A stretch of 64,000 nucleotides of DNA from Candidatus Obscuribacterales bacterium (GCA_019750335.1 JAIEOQ010000003.1:310001-374000), one strand, 5' to 3'; positions 19,284 through 29,947 are shown, counted from the stretch's first letter. The notes: generated from the sequence alone by a model not told the origin. Made by a program: numbers and translations.

Positions 19284-20798
19284 TTGTCTGTGCTGAAGCA
19301 CAAAAAATTATGGCGAGACATAGCGCTCTTTGTTGCAACTGCAGTAATAGTTGCCTATATTTTGCCGAGCTTAAAAGCTAATTCAAAACAGAACAAGCTA
19401 AAAGGAGCTGTTTCTGCTGAGCGAGCTGAGATTCCTTTGCGGGTGATGAGCACGATTAATATCGGTGTATCGCGTCTGTACAGCAATTTTGGCGGCTCTC
19501 TTGATGATGTTTCGGGTAAGCATAAAACTGCCGTTGAGGTAAGCCGGAACAGTAATCCTGATACTCAATACAAAACAGCAAGTAAATCCTTGGAAGCGGC
19601 GATTAAAGCTGACCCGCAAGCATTTAAGCTAAGAGCTAAGGAAGTAATTTTGTTAGGTACCTGGGGGCGTGCTGCTGACCGCAAGCGTATTGCCGAACTT
19701 TGTGCTGAAATAGAAACAAACAATGAACCAGAGCGCAAGGCGCTGGCGCGTTGTTTGCGTGATTTGTATTTGAACAAACAAGTAAGCAAAGAAGCTTATC
19801 CGGCTTATGCCAAGCTAATTGACAGTGAGATTGGACCAGGCTGGTTTAGAGATAACGCTAAGCCGCTGTTGTATAAAACCGCACATGAGATGAAGCTGTA
19901 TCGAGCTCTTGATCATGAACTTGAAGAAAAATATTGGCGTACTTTTCAAATTGCCCTTGGCTCTATGGCGCTCAGTCTTGTTTCGGCTTTTGTCGGACTG
20001 ATCGTAATCATTATTCAGCTCGGTTCTTTGTCACGCCGTCCAAAGCCCGAAATCAAGCCGCCTTCTTGGCTGAAAGATGTGGAGCTAGGTACTGTTTATC
20101 AGGTTTTTCTGCTTTGGTTCTTAACCCAGATGGCATATGTCGGTCTCTTGAAACTATTGCCTGCCGGTGTTTTGAATTTATCGGGCGAACCGGTAAAAGT
20201 AGCAATTTTTACTTTGGTCACATATGTAATCAATATGGGACCGGCTTTGTTTTATATCTATCTTTTTGTGATTAAGCCGAAAAAGCTCAAGATGGCCGAT
20301 GCTTTAGGCTTGCGTTTAGCGCCTACTTCAGGCGGCGTTATGCGCCAGATTGGCGCTGGTTTTTTAGCTTGGTGCGCAATGCTGCCTTTAGTTATGCTCA
20401 GCGCTGTTATCGCTTCCTATTATTTAGGTTCCCAAGGCTCGGATAATGCCATTGTTGCTGAGATTATTAGTGCGGCAAATTCGTCGGATACACAAGCTAA
20501 GTTATTACTCTATTTAACTTTGGCTGTATTGGCTCCTTTTTGCGAAGAGCTGATTTTTAGAGGCTTTCTTTATGCTTCTTGCCGGCAAAAATTAGGCGTA
20601 TTTTTTGCCATGTTATTAAGCGCCCTTGTTTTTGCCGGCATCCATTTCGACAAAGGTGGCTTGCTTATGCTCTTTGCCATCGGCTTTGTTCTTGCTTTTT
20701 GTTATGAACGTTGCCGCAGTCTTGTTCCTTGTATGGTTGCTCACGGGCTTTGGAACGGGGGCAGTTTCACTATGGCACTTTTACTTTTCAGCAATTAA
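19284..20798 (+). CDS. CPBP-family intramembrane metalloprotease
   Basis: LAPFCEELIFRGFLYASCRQKLG, HFDKGGLLMLFAIGFVLAFCYERCRSLVPCMVAHGLWNG: EExxxR and H motifs, multi-TM. Confidence 0.88.
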   Translation: MSVLKHKKLWRDIALFVATAVIVAYILPSLKANSKQNKLKGAVSAERAEIPLRVMSTINIGVSRLYSNFGGSLDDVSGKHKTAVEVSRNSNPDTQYKTASKSLEAAIKADPQAFKLRAKEVILLGTWGRAADRKRIAELCAEIETNNEPERKALARCLRDLYLNKQVSKEAYPAYAKLIDSEIGPGWFRDNAKPLLYKTAHEMKLYRALDHELEEKYWRTFQIALGSMALSLVSAFVGLIVIIIQLGSLSRRPKPEIKPPSWLKDVELGTVYQVFLLWFLTQMAYVGLLKLLPAGVLNLSGEPVKVAIFTLVTYVINMGPALFYIYLFVIKPKKLKMADALGLRLAPTSGGVMRQIGAGFLAWCAMLPLVMLSAVIASYYLGSQGSDNAIVAEIISAANSSDTQAKLLLYLTLAVLAPFCEELIFRGFLYASCRQKLGVFFAMLLSALVFAGIHFDKGGLLMLFAIGFVLAFCYERCRSLVPCMVAHGLWNGGSFTMALLLFSN

Positions 20799-20874
20799 AG
20801 CTTTACCAAAGGACGCAAAAGGTTTCTCTGCTTGCCAACTCGGGAAAATAACTATTGTTAGCCCGAGGCTGCAA

Positions 20875-21420
20875 ATGGCTATTCTCGAAGAGACTGCAAA
20901 GCTGAAATTAAGCTCTATGCCTTATCAAGCAAGAGCCGGGCTTTATCCGATGCTGATTGCCCTTTGCATTTGTCTTGCTTTTTCCGGTCTTTGGTTTGTC
21001 GTTGCTGTTTCGTTAATCGCTTCTGGTGTTGTCGAGCATGTAATCTGGGGCGTTTTAATCATTCTTTGCACCCTGGCTTATTGCGTTTATATAGCTATAG
21101 TTGCTTACAAGCTCTTTGTAGACAGCAAGCGACAATTTGAGCTTGAATTGAACCAAAGCGAAATAGTGCTTACGGTCATTGATACGTTCCATGGTTCAAA
21201 ATCAACACAGATGGTCAATTTGAAGGATATTTCTTACGCTGAATATTATCCTTTTCCCGATTCCTCCTGCTTATATATTTATGCACCATATACAGTGATG
21301 GAGATACCGCTTTGGCCTTTCGGTGTTCACGGTGCTGATGTCGCTGATTACATTTCCGGACGCGGCGTTTCTGTGATGAATGTTCTTCTCGACGATAAGC
21401 TGCCCAATCCGTTAAGATAA
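20875..21420 (+). CDS. Membrane protein of unknown function (ORF extends upstream to 20626; start uncertain)
   Basis: Two to three TM spans and a beta-rich C-terminal half; follows the CPBP gene. Confidence 0.55.
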   Translation: MAILEETAKLKLSSMPYQARAGLYPMLIALCICLAFSGLWFVVAVSLIASGVVEHVIWGVLIILCTLAYCVYIAIVAYKLFVDSKRQFELELNQSEIVLTVIDTFHGSKSTQMVNLKDISYAEYYPFPDSSCLYIYAPYTVMEIPLWPFGVHGADVADYISGRGVSVMNVLLDDKLPNPLR

Positions 21421-21445
21421 GTATGATTGTCGTGACGGATTTATT

Positions 21446-22264
21446 TTGCCTACTTATACAGTTAAAGCGATAAATGTCGGCAGCTTCGATTTAGGCGAAG
21501 CAGACAAAGTTTTGAGCATATTTAGTGCTGAAAAAGGTCTCTTAAAAGCAGTCGCTAAATCAGTAAAAAAACCGGGCACTAAAATGGCCGGACGTGCTGA
21601 CATACTTTCGGTTAATGAGCTGCTTCTGGCTTCCGGACGTACTTTTGAGATTATAAGTCAAGCTCAGACTTTGGAAACTTTTCCTGGTTTGCGCGCTGAT
21701 TTTACACGCCTCAGCTACGGATTGCACTATGCCGAGCTGACTCAAATCTTAGCCACAGGCTTGGAAGAGGAGAGTAATGCCTATTTCAGCTTTTTAGTTG
21801 ACAGTTTGCGTTTGCAGGCGACGGCTGCATCTTGTCCGCTTTGGCTTTGTCTTGAATTTGAAATGGGGCTTCTGCAATATCTCGGTTATACGCCGGAGCT
21901 TACTTGCTGCATAGTTTGTCGTACCGTTCTTACTGACTATAATTTGTCCCGTTTCAATGTGGATCTGGGTGGCGTCATTTGTAGTGCTTGTTTTGGTCAG
22001 GGGCGTAAGCGCGGTGTGCGTGAACAGGACGATGATGCCGATGCTCTGGCTCGCGGCATTCATATCAGTCCTCTTGTATGGAAAAATCTGGTTTTAGCTT
22101 CCATGCGCAAAGGGGACAGTCAAAATGAATCGCCGGCTCCTCATATAACAGCATCGCGTGTGGCTGCTAAACGTTTGATGCACAACTATTTGGAACATCG
22201 GTGCGGGCGACGCCTGAAATCTCTGGATGTGCTTGCGCAAATAAGCCAAGTAAGCCCTGCTTGA
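21446..22264 (+). CDS. recO: DNA repair protein RecO
   Basis: YTVKAINVGSFDLGEADKVLSIFSAEKGLLKAVAKSVKKPGTKMAGRADILSVNELLLASGRTFEIISQAQTLETFPGLR; C-terminal zinc-binding region. Confidence 0.9.
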   Translation: MPTYTVKAINVGSFDLGEADKVLSIFSAEKGLLKAVAKSVKKPGTKMAGRADILSVNELLLASGRTFEIISQAQTLETFPGLRADFTRLSYGLHYAELTQILATGLEEESNAYFSFLVDSLRLQATAASCPLWLCLEFEMGLLQYLGYTPELTCCIVCRTVLTDYNLSRFNVDLGGVICSACFGQGRKRGVREQDDDADALARGIHISPLVWKNLVLASMRKGDSQNESPAPHITASRVAAKRLMHNYLEHRCGRRLKSLDVLAQISQVSPA

Positions 22265-22374
22265 AAACGTGATGAGGTTTACTTAAAGAAGCCTTTGCTC
22301 GGACAAATTCAGTGGAAAGCGCCGGGCGATGCAGTTAAAATGACACTTAGTTCCTAATCTTCGGAGATAGTTTT

Positions 22375-23631
22375 GTGCCAGGGTTAAAAGAGAACGATCC
22401 ACAAATTTATGCTGCGATCCAGGATGAGTTGGCAAGACAGCAAAACGGTTTGGAGCTGATCGCTAGCGAAAATTTCGTTAGTGAAGCTGTTTTGGAAGCG
22501 CAAGGTTCTGTCCTGACCAATAAATATGCCGAAGGTTTACCGGGTAAACGTTATTATGGCGGTTGTGAATATGTGGATGTCGTCGAACGTCTGGCCATCG
22601 AACGTTTGAAAAAACTTTTTAACGCGCCTCATGCTAATGTGCAACCGCATAGCGGTGCCCAAGCCAATGCTGCGGTGCTTTTTGCCATGCTGCAGCCAGG
22701 CGACACAATTTTAGGCATGGCACTTGATCAAGGCGGACACCTCACTCACGGGTCGCCTGTCAGCATGTCGGGCAAATGGTTTAAAGCAGTCTCTTATGGC
22801 GTCAATCCGGAAACCGGACGGATTGATTTTGAAATGGTGGCAAAAGTAGCTGCCGAACATAAACCGAAATTGATTATTTGCGGTGCCAGCAATTATCCAC
22901 GCTTGATTGATTTTGCTAAATTCAGAGAAGTAGCTGATAGCGTCGGTGCTTATTTGATGGCTGATATAGCTCACATAGCCGGATTGGTCGTAGCCGGAGT
23001 GCATCCTAATCCTTTTCCACACGCACATTTTGTGACCACCACTACTCATAAAACTTTGCGCGGTCCACGCGGTGGCGTAGTCATGTGTCAGGAAGAGTTT
23101 GCCGCAGCCATCGACAAAGCTGTTTTTCCTGGTTTGCAAGGCGGTCCGCTCATGCATGTAATCGCCGCTAAAGCAGTGGCTTTTAATGAGGCTTTACAGC
23201 CTGAATTCAGCGAATATCAAAAACGCATTGTCGCTAATGCCAAAGAGCTTGCCGCAAGTTTAATCGCTGAAGGTTTAGCCATAGTTTCCGGTGGCACTGA
23301 CAATCATTTGATGACTGTTGATTTGCGTTCGATCAATATGACCGGTAAAAAAGCTTGCGAGCTTTTAGAGACAGTGAATATCACCACTAACAAAAATACA
23401 ATCCCAAATGATCCGCAAAAACCGCATATTGCAAGTGGTATACGTATCGGCACACCGGCTGTCACAACCAGGGGGTTGGGTCCGGCGGAGATGAAAATGC
23501 TTGGGCAAGCAATCGCCCTAAAACTGAAAAATCCGGAAGATTTGCAAATTCACGAGCAAGTTCTTTCGATCGTGAAAAAACTTTGTAGCAGTTATCCCTT
23601 GTATAAAGAAAGATTGGTGTCGGCAAAGTGA
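22375..23631 (+). CDS. glyA: Serine hydroxymethyltransferase
   Basis: [62 protein letters not shown] start. Confidence 0.97.
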   Translation: MPGLKENDPQIYAAIQDELARQQNGLELIASENFVSEAVLEAQGSVLTNKYAEGLPGKRYYGGCEYVDVVERLAIERLKKLFNAPHANVQPHSGAQANAAVLFAMLQPGDTILGMALDQGGHLTHGSPVSMSGKWFKAVSYGVNPETGRIDFEMVAKVAAEHKPKLIICGASNYPRLIDFAKFREVADSVGAYLMADIAHIAGLVVAGVHPNPFPHAHFVTTTTHKTLRGPRGGVVMCQEEFAAAIDKAVFPGLQGGPLMHVIAAKAVAFNEALQPEFSEYQKRIVANAKELAASLIAEGLAIVSGGTDNHLMTVDLRSINMTGKKACELLETVNITTNKNTIPNDPQKPHIASGIRIGTPAVTTRGLGPAEMKMLGQAIALKLKNPEDLQIHEQVLSIVKKLCSSYPLYKERLVSAK

Positions 23632-24899
23632 CCGAGCAAATTCGGAGCAATCGACCGAAAGTATCAACCATGGCAATTCGGCTTTGCCAGCTTCTGCTCT
23701 TGGTTGCCGGATTGGTATATGCCTATACATTTTCACATGGACATCTTGATCAAACGCAGATTCCTGGTTTTATCGTAGCTTTAGCGGTCAGCTGGTGGCT
23801 AACTCCGGAGATCCGTTCGCGTGCTATGCGTTTAGGTCTGGTTGATAAGCCCGGTGAAGATAGACGGATACATAAAGTAGCTGTGCCGCGTTTGGGCGGC
23901 GTCGCTATTTATATAAGCATGATGGTAGCCATTGTTTTAATGATGGCAGTTTGCGGAAGATTCCCCCGTCAGGGCGGTTTGCTTGGTATTGCTGCCGGTG
24001 GCACCTTGATTTTTATTATGGGTTTGCTTGACGATCTTGAATCAATTCCAGCTCGGGTCAAACTTGGTGTTCAAGTTCTAGCTGCTTGCACCGCTTATTC
24101 CCTTGGAGTGCGGATTAACTCACTGATACCATTGCCGCTTTTTATCGATTGGGGCTTCATTCATATTCAAGGCGGAATTGATCTTGGGGCTCTGGCTTTC
24201 CCGATTACAGTGCTTTGGCTGGTCGGCATTTCTAATGCTGTAAATCTCATTGACGGTATGGACGGATTAGCCGCGGGAGTTTCTTTGATTTCAGCGATTA
24301 CTATCTGGTCAATCGCTATGGCTCTTGATTTGCATCAACCTTATGCTGCTTGGATTGCTGCTGTGCTTGCCGGCGCTTTGCTTGGTTTTTTACGCTGGAA
24401 TTTCAATCCGGCGCGAATCTTTCTTGGTGACTCTGGAGCTTATTTAACCGGTTTTACTTTAGGCGCGGTAGCGATCACCGGTGTGATGAAAACAGCGACA
24501 GTGGTCACTGTGCTTTTGCCGATGCTCATTCTTTTCTTCCCGCTTTTAGATACTTCTTGGGCTATCGTCAGAAGATTGGCTCGGGGTAAATCAATCTTTG
24601 ATCCTGATGCCGAGCATATTCATCATCGTCTTTTGCGCACCGGTCTTTCGCAAAAAAAAGTTGCTTATTTGATTTATGCTTTTTCCGGTTTATTAGGACT
24701 TGCTGCCAGCTGGTTTGTCGGGCAGCAAGTTTATTATCTGTGTGTTTGTGCTGGCGTTTTAACTATGGCTCTGTTTTTTGCCGAAGTGCTGAACCGCCAC
24801 CGTAAAAAACAACCACGGGGCGAAGCCCAGGCTATGCCTGCTCCGGATGAACCGGAAGAGCCTGCCTGGTCGGCACCGCCGGCTGAAAAACAAGATTAA
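23628..24899 (+). CDS. Undecaprenyl-phosphate sugar-1-phosphate transferase (WecA/TagO/MraY family)
   Basis: [94 protein letters not shown]. Confidence 0.92.
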   Translation: MTEQIRSNRPKVSTMAIRLCQLLLLVAGLVYAYTFSHGHLDQTQIPGFIVALAVSWWLTPEIRSRAMRLGLVDKPGEDRRIHKVAVPRLGGVAIYISMMVAIVLMMAVCGRFPRQGGLLGIAAGGTLIFIMGLLDDLESIPARVKLGVQVLAACTAYSLGVRINSLIPLPLFIDWGFIHIQGGIDLGALAFPITVLWLVGISNAVNLIDGMDGLAAGVSLISAITIWSIAMALDLHQPYAAWIAAVLAGALLGFLRWNFNPARIFLGDSGAYLTGFTLGAVAITGVMKTATVVTVLLPMLILFFPLLDTSWAIVRRLARGKSIFDPDAEHIHHRLLRTGLSQKKVAYLIYAFSGLLGLAASWFVGQQVYYLCVCAGVLTMALFFAEVLNRHRKKQPRGEAQAMPAPDEPEEPAWSAPPAEKQD

Positions 24900-24905
24900 A
24901 GACGA

Positions 24906-25178
24906 TTATTCGTCTTGCTGCTTTTCTTTGCGTTTGCGGAAATTTTCTTCCATCTTCAGCATATTTAAGCGATATTGTTCTTCTTCGCTTAAACGTTGCT
25001 GCTTTTTCTCTTCTTGAATCTTCTTAACACGTTCGCCGTAAAAATGACGTTCTTCCTCTTCTTTGCGACGTTTGCGCTCAAGTTCATCCATCTGAGCTCG
25101 TTCGGCTCGCTCAGCCTCGCGTTGCTGTTTTTCGCGCTCCTCACGACGTTTTTTGACTTTATCCAGCCATTTGCTCAT
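24906..25178 (-). CDS. Highly charged helical protein, candidate single-alpha-helix domain (ORF extends to 25253)
   Basis: MSKWLDKVKKRREEREKQQREAERAERAQMDELERKRRKEEEERHFYGERVKKIQEEKKQQRLSEEEQYRLNMLKMEENFRKRKEKQQDE. Confidence 0.6.
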   Translation of the reverse strand: MSKWLDKVKKRREEREKQQREAERAERAQMDELERKRRKEEEERHFYGERVKKIQEEKKQQRLSEEEQYRLNMLKMEENFRKRKEKQQDE

Positions 25179-25179
25179 G

Positions 25180-25260
25180 AAAAGGTTTGCTCCGGGTAAC
25201 GTGCATCTGAGAACAGAAGTAACCCTAATGTTCCCAGGGCGTACCCGGAGCAAACCTTTT
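25180..25260 (-). promoter_or_regulatory. Perfect 19-bp inverted repeat; possible RNA hairpin overlapping the RBS of the downstream minus-strand gene, or a terminator for the malic enzyme gene
   Basis: aaaaggtttgctccgggta (25180-25198) and tacccggagcaaacctttt (25242-25260), 43-nt loop. On the minus strand the arm next to the start codon contains GGAG about 11 nt before ATG (25178). Confidence 0.7.
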
Positions 25261-25279
25261 TAGTCAGTTTTATCGGTCT

Positions 25280-26764
25280 TTAGGCGTCGTCGCTTGTATG
25301 CGGTTCGCGGCGCGCGACACCGGTTTTAATTGCGGCTTTGACTACGGCGGCAGCAACCGATTCGGCAACTTTAGGATTAAAGACACCGGGGATGATGTAG
25401 TCTTCGCACAATTCTTTCGGTTGGATTACCGAGGCGATAGCTTCGGCGGCAGCCAGCTTCATCTCTTCATTGATGTCTGTGGCTTGGCAATCTAAGGCAC
25501 CGCGGAAGATACCGGGGAAGCAAAGAACGTTGTTGATTTGGTTAGGATAATCGGAACGACCGGTTGCCATAATCCGCACGTATGGTGCGGCTTCTTCCGG
25601 CATTACTTCCGGTGTCGGATTAGCCATGGCAAACACAATCGGATCGCGATTCATTTTTGCCAAATCTTTTGCTTCAACAGTGCCCGGACCGGAAAGTCCC
25701 ATGAAAAGATCCGCGCCTTCAAGAGCTTCTTTCAAGCTGCCTTTGAAAGCTGACGGGTTTGTATTTTCAGCAAACCATTCTTTCATGAAGTTCATATGGT
25801 CGGTGCGTCCGCGATAGATGGCGCCCTGACGATCAAAACCGATGATATTTTTAGCGCCGGCGTTCATCAGAATTTTGGAACAGGCAACTCCAGCTGCACC
25901 GACACCTGTGACAACAATCTTCAGCTCCGAAATGTCTTTTTTGACAATCTTCAAAGCGTTGATTAGAGCGGCCAATACAACTACGGCTGTACCGTGCTGA
26001 TCGTCATGAAATACGGGAATATCTAGTTCTTGCTTCAGTCTGGTTTCAATTTCGAAGCAGCGTGGGGCTGAAATATCTTCCAAGTTAATGCCGCCGAAAA
26101 CCGGAGCTATATACTTGACTGCTTTGATAATCTCTTCGGTATCTTTTGTATTCAAAGCAATAGGGAAAGCATCGACTTTACCGAACTCTTTAAAGAGCAT
26201 CGCTTTGCCTTCCATAACCGGCAAGGATGCTTCCGGTCCGATATCGCCTAAACCGAGCACTGCGGTACCGTCGGTAACTACAGCTACGGTGTTGCGTTTG
26301 ATCGTCAATTTGTAAGCATTTTCCGGCTCATTATGAATGGCCATACAAACTCGAGCGACACCCGGTGTGTAAGCCATTGATAAATCGTCCCGAGTTGCCA
26401 AAGGCACTTTGTTGGTGACGCGAATCTTGCCGCCCAAATGCATCAAGAAAGTTCTGTCCGAAACATGGACCACTTGAATGTTTTCCATAGTTTTCAGCTC
26501 TTTGACTACATTGTCGCCGTGCTCTTCATTGCGCACGTTGACGGTCAAATCACGAATAATATGATTGTCTTCGAAACCAGCAATATCGATGGCACCGATG
26601 TCGCCGCCGACCTCACCGATCTTGGAGGTGACTGCTCCAAGCATGCCCGGCAAATTGCGTATTTTCAGTCTTAAAGTCAAGCTATAACTAGCGCTTGGTT
26701 TCACGAGTGTATTATCCGTGGCTGGGGCAGTGGTTTCACTTGATTTGGTCTTAGTTGTGGGCAT
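25280..26764 (-). CDS. NAD(P)-dependent malic enzyme with N-terminal ACT-like domain
   Basis: LRLKIRNLPGMLGAVTSKIGEVGGDIGAIDI (ACT-like); YTPGVARVCMAI, VVTDGTAVLGLGDIGPEASLPVMEGKAMLFKEFG, FHDDQHGTAVVVLAALINAL. Confidence 0.93.
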   Translation of the reverse strand: MPTTKTKSSETTAPATDNTLVKPSASYSLTLRLKIRNLPGMLGAVTSKIGEVGGDIGAIDIAGFEDNHIIRDLTVNVRNEEHGDNVVKELKTMENIQVVHVSDRTFLMHLGGKIRVTNKVPLATRDDLSMAYTPGVARVCMAIHNEPENAYKLTIKRNTVAVVTDGTAVLGLGDIGPEASLPVMEGKAMLFKEFGKVDAFPIALNTKDTEEIIKAVKYIAPVFGGINLEDISAPRCFEIETRLKQELDIPVFHDDQHGTAVVVLAALINALKIVKKDISELKIVVTGVGAAGVACSKILMNAGAKNIIGFDRQGAIYRGRTDHMNFMKEWFAENTNPSAFKGSLKEALEGADLFMGLSGPGTVEAKDLAKMNRDPIVFAMANPTPEVMPEEAAPYVRIMATGRSDYPNQINNVLCFPGIFRGALDCQATDINEEMKLAAAEAIASVIQPKELCEDYIIPGVFNPKVAESVAAAVVKAAIKTGVARREPHTSDDA

Positions 26765-27016
26765 GATTATTACACCTATATGACATCGATGATGCTTAGG
26801 AATCTACCGATCAACGGCATTCAAGGATAAAAAGGATAGCTCGCCTTGGCTCTGTAAGTATGCAAAATTCGGCAAATCTGCTCCTTAATTCTTTTGAGGT
26901 AATCTAAGTTATGAGGTATTGTGGTTGCCTGTCATCCAAATATGGCATCGTGTTCTGAATTTGACAGTGATCTCAAGGGAACGTTGGCATCCTAAATTAT
27001 TGAATAGGAGTGATTA

Positions 27017-27811
27017 ATGACAACCAACAAAGAAGAAATTGTCGGCAACTATGAAATTGTTGAAGGCAAAGTAAAAACCAGACGAGAAGTCTTGATGATG
27101 GGAGCACTGGCTGCCGGGGGCATTATGTCCGTTGCTGGCGCTCAAGCTGATGTAGTTAAACAAGTAATTACAACGCCCGGTGAAATCAAAGAAAAAGATT
27201 TCTCCTCTTTGCTGACAAAAAAAATGGAAGGTTTATCCACCAACCAAATTGAGCAGCATTTGAAACTTTATAAAGGTTATGTCGCTAAAACAAAAGAGAT
27301 AGACACCATGTTGCAAGCCTCGGATCTGCTTACGCAACCGCCGGCTGCCAACGCTACTTACGCGCCTTTGCGTGAGCTTTTAGTTGAACAAAGTTTCGCT
27401 CTAAACGGTGTTGTTTATCATGAACTTTATTTCGGCAATTTAGGCGGTTCGGGCGGCGAACCAACCGGTGATTTGAAATCGGCAATAGAAGCCAAATATG
27501 GCAGCATCGCTAAATTCATGGACTATTTGAAAGCTGCCGGCAAATCGATGCGCGGTTGGGTGATTATCGGCTGGAACAGTCGCGACGGTATGATTCATAC
27601 TTACGGTCTCGACATGCATAACATGTGGTCGCCGGCTAATGTGGTACCGATTATGGTGCTTGATGTTTACGAACATGCTTACATGATCGATTACGGTATC
27701 AATCGTGCGGCTTATCTTGATTCTTTCTTGAAGAATCTCGATTGGAATGTTTGTGCTAAGCGTTTTGCCGCTGTCACCAAACATCCGAGCGGTTGGGATT
27801 CGACCTCGTAA
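27017..27811 (+). CDS. Fe/Mn superoxide dismutase family protein with Tat-type N-terminus
   Basis: KTRREVLMMGALAAGGIMSVAGAQA (twin Arg); NGVVYHELYFGNLGG, WVIIGWNSRDGMIHTYGLDMHNMWSPANVVPIMVLDVYEHAYMIDYG. Confidence 0.85.
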   Translation: MTTNKEEIVGNYEIVEGKVKTRREVLMMGALAAGGIMSVAGAQADVVKQVITTPGEIKEKDFSSLLTKKMEGLSTNQIEQHLKLYKGYVAKTKEIDTMLQASDLLTQPPAANATYAPLRELLVEQSFALNGVVYHELYFGNLGGSGGEPTGDLKSAIEAKYGSIAKFMDYLKAAGKSMRGWVIIGWNSRDGMIHTYGLDMHNMWSPANVVPIMVLDVYEHAYMIDYGINRAAYLDSFLKNLDWNVCAKRFAAVTKHPSGWDSTS

Positions 27812-29029
27812 TTATTCGAGGCTTTCAATTAGCTCAAGCGCTAAGCTATTCCAGCTTATGAACTGCGGTGCCCAGAGAGGTTTACCTGTCTCGGCATCGT
27901 AGTTTTCGTATAAGGTGTTTTTTTGCGCAAGTGATCGGCAAAGAGTATCGACTACACGCTTAGCAATTAAATCGGCTTCTTTGTTGAAGTCATATTGGCG
28001 CAAGCTGCGACAAACAAGAGCGTTAGGCAGTACCCAAAGGGGTCCTTGCCAGTTAGAGACAATCGCTCGTCCGTAAAGCCCTCTTACCGATTGATTTTGC
28101 AGCGGTTCGGAGGCTGCCATAGAAACAATTCCGCAAGGACGTAAAAAATGTTCTTCAGCCAAAATATTTTTACGGATGATCTCGTCTGCTCTTTCGGCTT
28201 TAATTGCGGCAAAAAGCAAAGGCGCAAAACCTGTCCAGGAGCGAATTTCAACTTGACGGCCACTTTCGGGATCAAGATTGCAATATAATCCGAGCTTGGG
28301 ATTCCACAAATTAGCTTCAATTGATTCAAGCAGTTCGGTTTGGAGAACGGCATATTCATGTTTTAATTTTTCGTGTCCGGCGATGCCGGCCAGCTGGCTC
28401 ATGGCACCGAATTCGGCATATAAATAAGCGTTTAAATCGCAAGCTAACAAACGTCCGTCCGGAAAATCAGTATGTTTGCTATTCTCGTCTTTAGCTGCTT
28501 CCACAGGAGCGATTAAAGCCAGGTTGTCGTCGACGCCGCTTTCAAGCACATTGCGCCAGTGATAAAGCTTATGCGCTCCTTGTCGATGCTTGCGAAAATA
28601 TTCTAAATAATTATGCAATTGCATGACGACTTTAGCTTCAAGCTTAGCTTCCGGTGCGCTACGCAATACAGTCTGCGCTAAAAAGGGTTTGCATAAATCG
28701 CCTTGGTCCCAGGCTGTTTGCGGTGAGACAGTCCGCGGAATATAGCCGTTTTCTTCTTGTAAGCCGAGAAAATTTTTGGCTACGTTCAAACCGAGTTCTT
28801 TTTTGCCGAAATAATGACTGACTTGGCTGAAAAAACAAGCATCCCAATCGTACATCTGCAAATAATGACCGGTTAGGGATCTTTCTGGCACTTTAGCTGA
28901 ATCGTCAAACCCAGGATTTATGCCGTAAGTTGGTGTGACATATTCATGTTTTAAAAGACCGGCAGGAGGATGAATACAGAGCTTTCCTTTTTCAAGCAGG
29001 AACTTTTTTAGATTAAGTGAATTGTTCAT
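27812..29029 (-). CDS. Glycoside hydrolase, (alpha/alpha)6-barrel type (GH63/trehalase-like)
   Basis: YLQMYDWDACFFSQVSHYFG, ESGVDDNLAL, NLWNPKLGLYCNLDPESG, GRAIVSNWQGPLWVLPNALVCRSLRQY, LYENYDAETGKPLWAPQFISWNSLALELI. Confidence 0.78.
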   Translation of the reverse strand: MNNSLNLKKFLLEKGKLCIHPPAGLLKHEYVTPTYGINPGFDDSAKVPERSLTGHYLQMYDWDACFFSQVSHYFGKKELGLNVAKNFLGLQEENGYIPRTVSPQTAWDQGDLCKPFLAQTVLRSAPEAKLEAKVVMQLHNYLEYFRKHRQGAHKLYHWRNVLESGVDDNLALIAPVEAAKDENSKHTDFPDGRLLACDLNAYLYAEFGAMSQLAGIAGHEKLKHEYAVLQTELLESIEANLWNPKLGLYCNLDPESGRQVEIRSWTGFAPLLFAAIKAERADEIIRKNILAEEHFLRPCGIVSMAASEPLQNQSVRGLYGRAIVSNWQGPLWVLPNALVCRSLRQYDFNKEADLIAKRVVDTLCRSLAQKNTLYENYDAETGKPLWAPQFISWNSLALELIESLE

Positions 29030-29099
29030 TTGTATCTGCTTTCAATGATTTTGGAACCAGTTGGTTTACCTGGCGTCGACATGGGCGGAGGTAACTCAG

Positions 29100-29927
29100 A
29101 TGCCGAATATAAAAAACAAGTTTCCATTTATAGCTTTATTTTGTTTGATATTTAATGCCGAAATTGGAATAGCTTACGGACAAGAATCAAATAATAGCCC
29201 AGATAAAGCTGTTACGGTAACTGTACAAAGCGGTGATAGCACTCGTAAAAAAGAGCTAGATAAACGCACTGCTGATGCTGTTAGCACTATTCCTGGCGTT
29301 AAGGTTAAAGCCGCTGATCTGGCTACTCCGGAATTGCCGCCGATTAAAGGATTTCATCCGATTAAAAGAGCTTTGCGCCCAGTTGAAAATTTAGCTGTGC
29401 TCAGTACTCGTTTGCAGCAACAAATAGTGCGGATGGAAGGCCCGATTGCGTCCTTGCAGCCTTCAATGATCAATTTGCACAATAAGATGACAGTAGTCAA
29501 CAGTCGCTTAAAGTCTATGCAAGGCAATATAGTTCAAGCGCAAAATCAAGTGTCCGGAGCCCGTCAGGAAGTGACAGGCGTGAGAGAGGACATTCAAGGT
29601 GTACGTACGGATATTTTGGCTATTCGTCGTGAGCTTGAAGCTTTGCGCTCGCCGATTCAAGAGCTGAAAAAGCCGCTCGGTAACGTAGCTGGGCCACTTG
29701 TTGGTGTGCAAAAACGTCTGGAAGAAGTACAAGCTTTAATTGGCGCTGTTTTGCTTTTCATTATGTTATCGACAGTAATGATTGCAATCGGTACACCAAT
29801 TGCGGCCCTGCTTGTTTATAAAAACAGGCGGAAATTCTTTCCAGATCTCAAAGATAGCGAGTTAGATCTTGGAACTAAAAGGACGGAAGACCGTCAGTTT
29901 GCCAAGCAACTCCCCCACCATTATTAA
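29100..29927 (+). CDS. Secreted/membrane coiled-coil protein of unknown function (ORF from 29061)
   Basis: Signal-like N-terminus, central coiled coil (VNSRLKSMQGNIVQAQNQVSGARQEVTGVREDIQGVRTDILAIRREL), C-terminal TM. Confidence 0.6.
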   Translation: MPNIKNKFPFIALFCLIFNAEIGIAYGQESNNSPDKAVTVTVQSGDSTRKKELDKRTADAVSTIPGVKVKAADLATPELPPIKGFHPIKRALRPVENLAVLSTRLQQQIVRMEGPIASLQPSMINLHNKMTVVNSRLKSMQGNIVQAQNQVSGARQEVTGVREDIQGVRTDILAIRRELEALRSPIQELKKPLGNVAGPLVGVQKRLEEVQALIGAVLLFIMLSTVMIAIGTPIAALLVYKNRRKFFPDLKDSELDLGTKRTEDRQFAKQLPHHY

Positions 29928-29947
29928 AGCTGCTTAGGGGAGCGGAC

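Noticed and set aside
24899-24916. Short hairpin aagacg-attatt-cgtctt between convergent genes
   Set aside because: Only 6 bp without a clear T-tract; plausible but too weak to call a terminator.
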